This document shows, in pieces, positions 61,951 to 64,000 of a stretch of 64,000 bases of DNA (its first letter is position 1; the number at the start of each line of letters is the position of its first letter). The notes under the pieces are model-generated. The model worked only from the letters and a program-made list of their open reading frames with translations. It did not search any database and was not told the origin of the DNA. Position numbers and translations under genes: made by a program. The stretch covers positions 10,798 through 74,797 of the forward strand of contig JBARAD010000162.1 in NCBI GenBank assembly GCA_049791675.1, written 5' to 3'. Origin of the DNA: Chryseosolibacter sp049791675 (GTDB taxonomy: Bacteria; Bacteroidota; Bacteroidia; Cytophagales; Cyclobacteriaceae).

Positions 61951-62619
61951 ATGAAAACAAAACAACTTGCCATCCAGGTTTCGGAATCCATCGGCACGGT
62001 GAGTGCTGAAATAATGATGGAAGAGGGGTTTGATTCCTTGTTTGTGTTTGCCCACGGCGCAGGCGCGGGTATGCAACACCCCTTCATGGCAAAGCTGTCG
62101 TCAGCCCTTGCCGGCTTCAAGATCGGAACGTTGCGGTATAATTTTCCTTATATGGAGAAGGGTGGTAAACGGCCTGACCCGCCTGCGATTGCCGAAAAAA
62201 CGGTTTCAAGAGCGATCGAGACTGCACACCATCTTTACCCGCATGTTCCGCTGATGGCAGGTGGAAAATCGTTCGGGGGCCGGATGACTTCGCAGGCATT
62301 GTCCAAAACTTCTCATCCGGCCGTGAAGGGAATCGTGTTCGTCGGTTTTCCATTACATCCTGCCGGCAGGCCCGGAACCGACCGTGCCGCGCATCTGTCT
62401 GAAATCGTGCTTCCGATGCTTTTTCTTCAGGGCACGCGTGATGCGCTTGCCGATATTGTACTGATCGATCGTGTATGTTCGGCCCACGCCCAGGCAACCT
62501 TGATCCGGTTCGAAGGTGCAGATCATTCTTTCAAGGCCGGCAAGCAGGATCTGATCCCATCGCTGGCCGGGGCGGTGAAGGACTGGAGCTCCGTTCACGA
62601 AAAGTTCGTGCGCAAATAA
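61951..62619 (+). CDS. Alpha/beta hydrolase of the KANL3/TEX30-like family
   Basis: The 222-residue protein has the hydrolase nucleophile elbow in AGGKSFGGRM (GxSxG) and the opening FVFAHGAGAGMQHPFM typical of this dienelactone-hydrolase-like family. A C-terminal aspartate/histidine (GADHSF) completes a plausible triad. No signal peptide. Substrate unknown. It lies divergent from glnS. Confidence 0.87.
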   Translation: MKTKQLAIQVSESIGTVSAEIMMEEGFDSLFVFAHGAGAGMQHPFMAKLSSALAGFKIGTLRYNFPYMEKGGKRPDPPAIAEKTVSRAIETAHHLYPHVPLMAGGKSFGGRMTSQALSKTSHPAVKGIVFVGFPLHPAGRPGTDRAAHLSEIVLPMLFLQGTRDALADIVLIDRVCSAHAQATLIRFEGADHSFKAGKQDLIPSLAGAVKDWSSVHEKFVRK

Positions 62620-62692
62620 ACAAGGGGAAGGGCAGAGGTGTTGGGGTCGCACTTGTCTCTCACGATTGACATTCGCGATTGATGCAAAGATT

Positions 62693-62726
62693 TTTGGTGC
62701 GCTTAAATTTTTTATACCTATATTTG
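62693..62726 (+). promoter_or_regulatory. Promoter of the cold shock gene
   Basis: TTTG at 62693-62696 and TATATTTG at 62719-62726, with 22 nt between, match the Bacteroidota -33/-7 layout. A start near 62732 would give a leader of about 30 nt, AT-rich. Confidence 0.6.
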
Positions 62727-62760
62727 CATATAGTTTAATACAATTAATTTTTATCATTTA

Positions 62761-62958
62761 ATGAAAGAAGGAACAGTAAAATTCTTCAACGAAACAAAAG
62801 GATTTGGTTTCGTGAAAGAAACAGCCACCGGCCAGGAGTATTTTGTACACATCTCTGGTCTCTTAGTTGACAAGATCTATGAAAACGATGAGGTCACTTT
62901 CGAGCTGAAAGAAGGAAAGAAAGGGTTGAATGCAGTTAACGTAAGGTTAGCGAACTAA
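62761..62958 (+). CDS. Cold shock domain protein
   Basis: The 65-residue protein is a single cold shock domain with RNP1 KGFGFV and RNP2 YFVHIS, slightly diverged from CspA (KGFGFI, VFVH). It binds single-stranded RNA or DNA and acts as an RNA chaperone. It is monocistronic: own promoter upstream and terminator 20 nt downstream. Confidence 0.95.
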   Translation: MKEGTVKFFNETKGFGFVKETATGQEYFVHISGLLVDKIYENDEVTFELKEGKKGLNAVNVRLAN

Positions 62959-62977
62959 TAAATCAAAACTTTTCACC

Positions 62978-63004
62978 AAAAGCCCTCCCCCGGAGGGCTT
63001 TTTT
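62978..63004 (+). terminator. Rho-independent terminator of the cold shock gene
   Basis: Stem AGCCCTCC/GGAGGGCT with a CCC loop, flanked by AAA and TTTTTT. It can function on both strands but follows the cold shock gene. Confidence 0.93.
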
Positions 63005-63033
63005 GTTGGTATTGGATTTGTATCCATTACGGC

Positions 63034-63474
63034 ATGAAATTCAGATTTATCTTCATATTCACGTTCCTGGTTTGCGGGCAGGCCTGGGCGCAGACGGCAG
63101 AAAACATTCTGACTATCTCCTTTACGAAACAATCGAGAGGGATGCTGGATGAAGTCGTGATCTCGCGCGACAGCGTACATGGTGCCATGGAAAATCACAG
63201 GATGCCGGAGAGTTCACAGAATTATGCTTCGTCAATTGGCCAGGACGAGTGGGCGAAGCTGATGCTCGCACTGAAAGATGTTTCTCTTAAAGACATCGAC
63301 GGTCTTCAATCGCCGACCATGAACCGCGCACACGACGGTGCGTTGCATTCCAGTATCGTCATCACCTTTGAGGACGGTTCATCCATTTCCCATAGTTTTG
63401 ACGATGAGAACCCGCATCCGGATCTGCAACCGCTTCTCAATGCCATACTCGAATTCAGGGTCCCTTCTAAATAG
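63034..63474 (+). CDS. Secreted protein of unknown function
   Basis: The 146-residue protein has a signal peptide (FIFTFLVCGQAWAQ). The mature part is about 125 residues with mixed helix and strand (KLMLALKDVSLKDID, HSSIVITFEDGSSISHSFDD). I recognise no characterised family; such small secreted proteins are common in Bacteroidota. It is convergent with the GH57 gene. Confidence 0.75.
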   Translation: MKFRFIFIFTFLVCGQAWAQTAENILTISFTKQSRGMLDEVVISRDSVHGAMENHRMPESSQNYASSIGQDEWAKLMLALKDVSLKDIDGLQSPTMNRAHDGALHSSIVITFEDGSSISHSFDDENPHPDLQPLLNAILEFRVPSK

Positions 63475-63491
63475 CGAATTCAGCATCTTTT

Positions 63492-63522
63492 ATAAAAAAA
63501 GGATGTCAAACTTGACATCCTT
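63492..63522 (-). terminator. Rho-independent terminator of the GH57 gene
   Basis: 11-bp stem AAGGATGTCAA/TTGACATCCTT with an AC loop; on the minus strand it ends in a T-run (from ATAAAAAAA on the plus strand). It lies 23 nt beyond the GH57 stop. Confidence 0.85.
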
Positions 63523-63545
63523 GAGATCATCGCCTGAACCGGCGT

Positions 63546-64000
63546 TCAGCGGGTGACTGCCAGCACATCCGTTGGAAGCGCTGCTTCAAGTATTCCGGTT
63601 TCAAGAACTGCCGCTGACTTGTTGATCTTCACCCGCAGGGTAAAATCGGTGAGTACGTTCATGTAGTTGATGAATGCTTCGTAAGGAGAAGGATAGGGGC
63701 TGAAGTAGTTGTGCACATCCCCGTCGGTTCCTTTTTTTGTAGACATATAATAGAAGTGGTCACTCGTCTGTAGCATCCTCCATTCGTTCAGCAGTGCCTT
63801 GTTGTGGAGGCTTTTTATATCTGCCTCCAGTTTAAGTAAGGAGTCGAACGCGTCGCGCTGCATTTCATTTCCGAGCCACGCTGAAACATCCCTTTCTGCA
63901 TCTGCCCAGGAGATGAAGCCAGGGATCGCAAGCCGCGCGTGTGACGCGAGCGTATCAACAGCCTGGGATGGGGTCAGGAAGCGGAAATCGTCCGAGCAGG
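63546..64000 (-). CDS. Glycoside hydrolase family 57 (alpha-amylase-like), C-terminal part only
   Basis: The frame is open to the right edge, so the start and most of the catalytic domain are outside. The visible 150 residues contain FISWADAERDVSAWLGNEMQ, LQTSDHFYYMSTKKGTDGDVH and NYFSPYPSPYEAFINYMNVL (each shown as short pieces), which match cytoplasmic GH57 amylases. These act on glycogen or maltodextrins. The apparent Met at 63863 is internal, since conserved sequence continues upstream of it. A terminator follows the stop. Confidence 0.9.
   Translation of the reverse strand, partial: CSDDFRFLTPSQAVDTLASHARLAIPGFISWADAERDVSAWLGNEMQRDAFDSLLKLEADIKSLHNKALLNEWRMLQTSDHFYYMSTKKGTDGDVHNYFSPYPSPYEAFINYMNVLTDFTLRVKINKSAAVLETGILEAALPTDVLAVTR

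Overview
The window looks like the chromosome of a member of the Bacteroidota, most likely a Cytophagales-like lineage. The evidence is a T9SS type B C-terminal domain protein next to a PorP/SprF protein, an M43 protease, DUF1573, a complete SUF operon, RibBA, a zinc-less DnaG of the type I recall from other Bacteroidota, and TAnnTTTG-type -7 promoter elements. No phage, integrase, transposase or CRISPR array is visible. Most of the sequence is housekeeping and metabolism in short operons, with closely packed or overlapping genes. The order-level placement is inference.

Layout. 1-4 kb: a secreted M43 metalloprotease (cut by the left edge) and the Fe-S genes nfu and mrp. 4-9.5 kb: dnaG, ribBA, a secreted unknown, surE and a CoA-pyrophosphatase-type Nudix gene, all on the plus strand, ending in a bidirectional terminator. 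9.6-13.6 kb: an aconitase with a 134-residue lysine-rich tail, then folE and queD. 14-18.3 kb: PorP/SprF and a large FG-GAP protein carrying a T9SS sorting domain. 18.6-22.1 kb: two tandem unknown paralogues facing a cytochrome P450 / acyl carrier protein / DUF4915 operon. 22.4-26 kb: cysH, an epimerase and a cation/proton antiporter. 26-32.8 kb: brxA, the suf operon and an Lrp/AsnC regulator. 32.9-33.35 kb: a pair of tRNA-like RNA genes with a promoter and a strong terminator. 33.5-44 kb: fadD, a TerB-like gene, an unknown gene, DoxX, AgcS, phosphoglucomutase, HPPD and trpS. 44-55 kb: DUF1573, acyl-CoA dehydrogenase, tryptophan dioxygenase, a flavoprotein, CstA, a Gfo/Idh/MocA protein and an M61 peptidase. 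55.9-64 kb: gyrB, ppk1, glnS, a hydrolase, a cold shock gene, a secreted unknown and the start of a GH57 gene cut by the right edge.

Themes. Iron-sulfur and thiol metabolism recurs: nfu, mrp, sufBCDSE plus a DUF59 gene, brxA, a CysH with a 4Fe-4S cysteine pattern, and aconitase. Aromatic amino acid use is represented by HPPD, tryptophan dioxygenase and a glutaryl-CoA-dehydrogenase-like enzyme, but these are not one operon.

Most unusual signals. (1) Two tandem class-II tRNA-like RNAs (32940-33098 and 33118-33265) with very long variable arms, identical anticodon loops and compensatory base changes in the D stem and the variable-arm base. (2) Strict heptanucleotide repeat arrays of three sequence types at or near gene 3' ends (13.7, 23.2, 30.7 and 52.5 kb), and octanucleotide arrays just upstream of acn and glnS. 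(3) The basic tail on aconitase. (4) A dispersed palindrome with the half-site GTAGAGACAAGGC.
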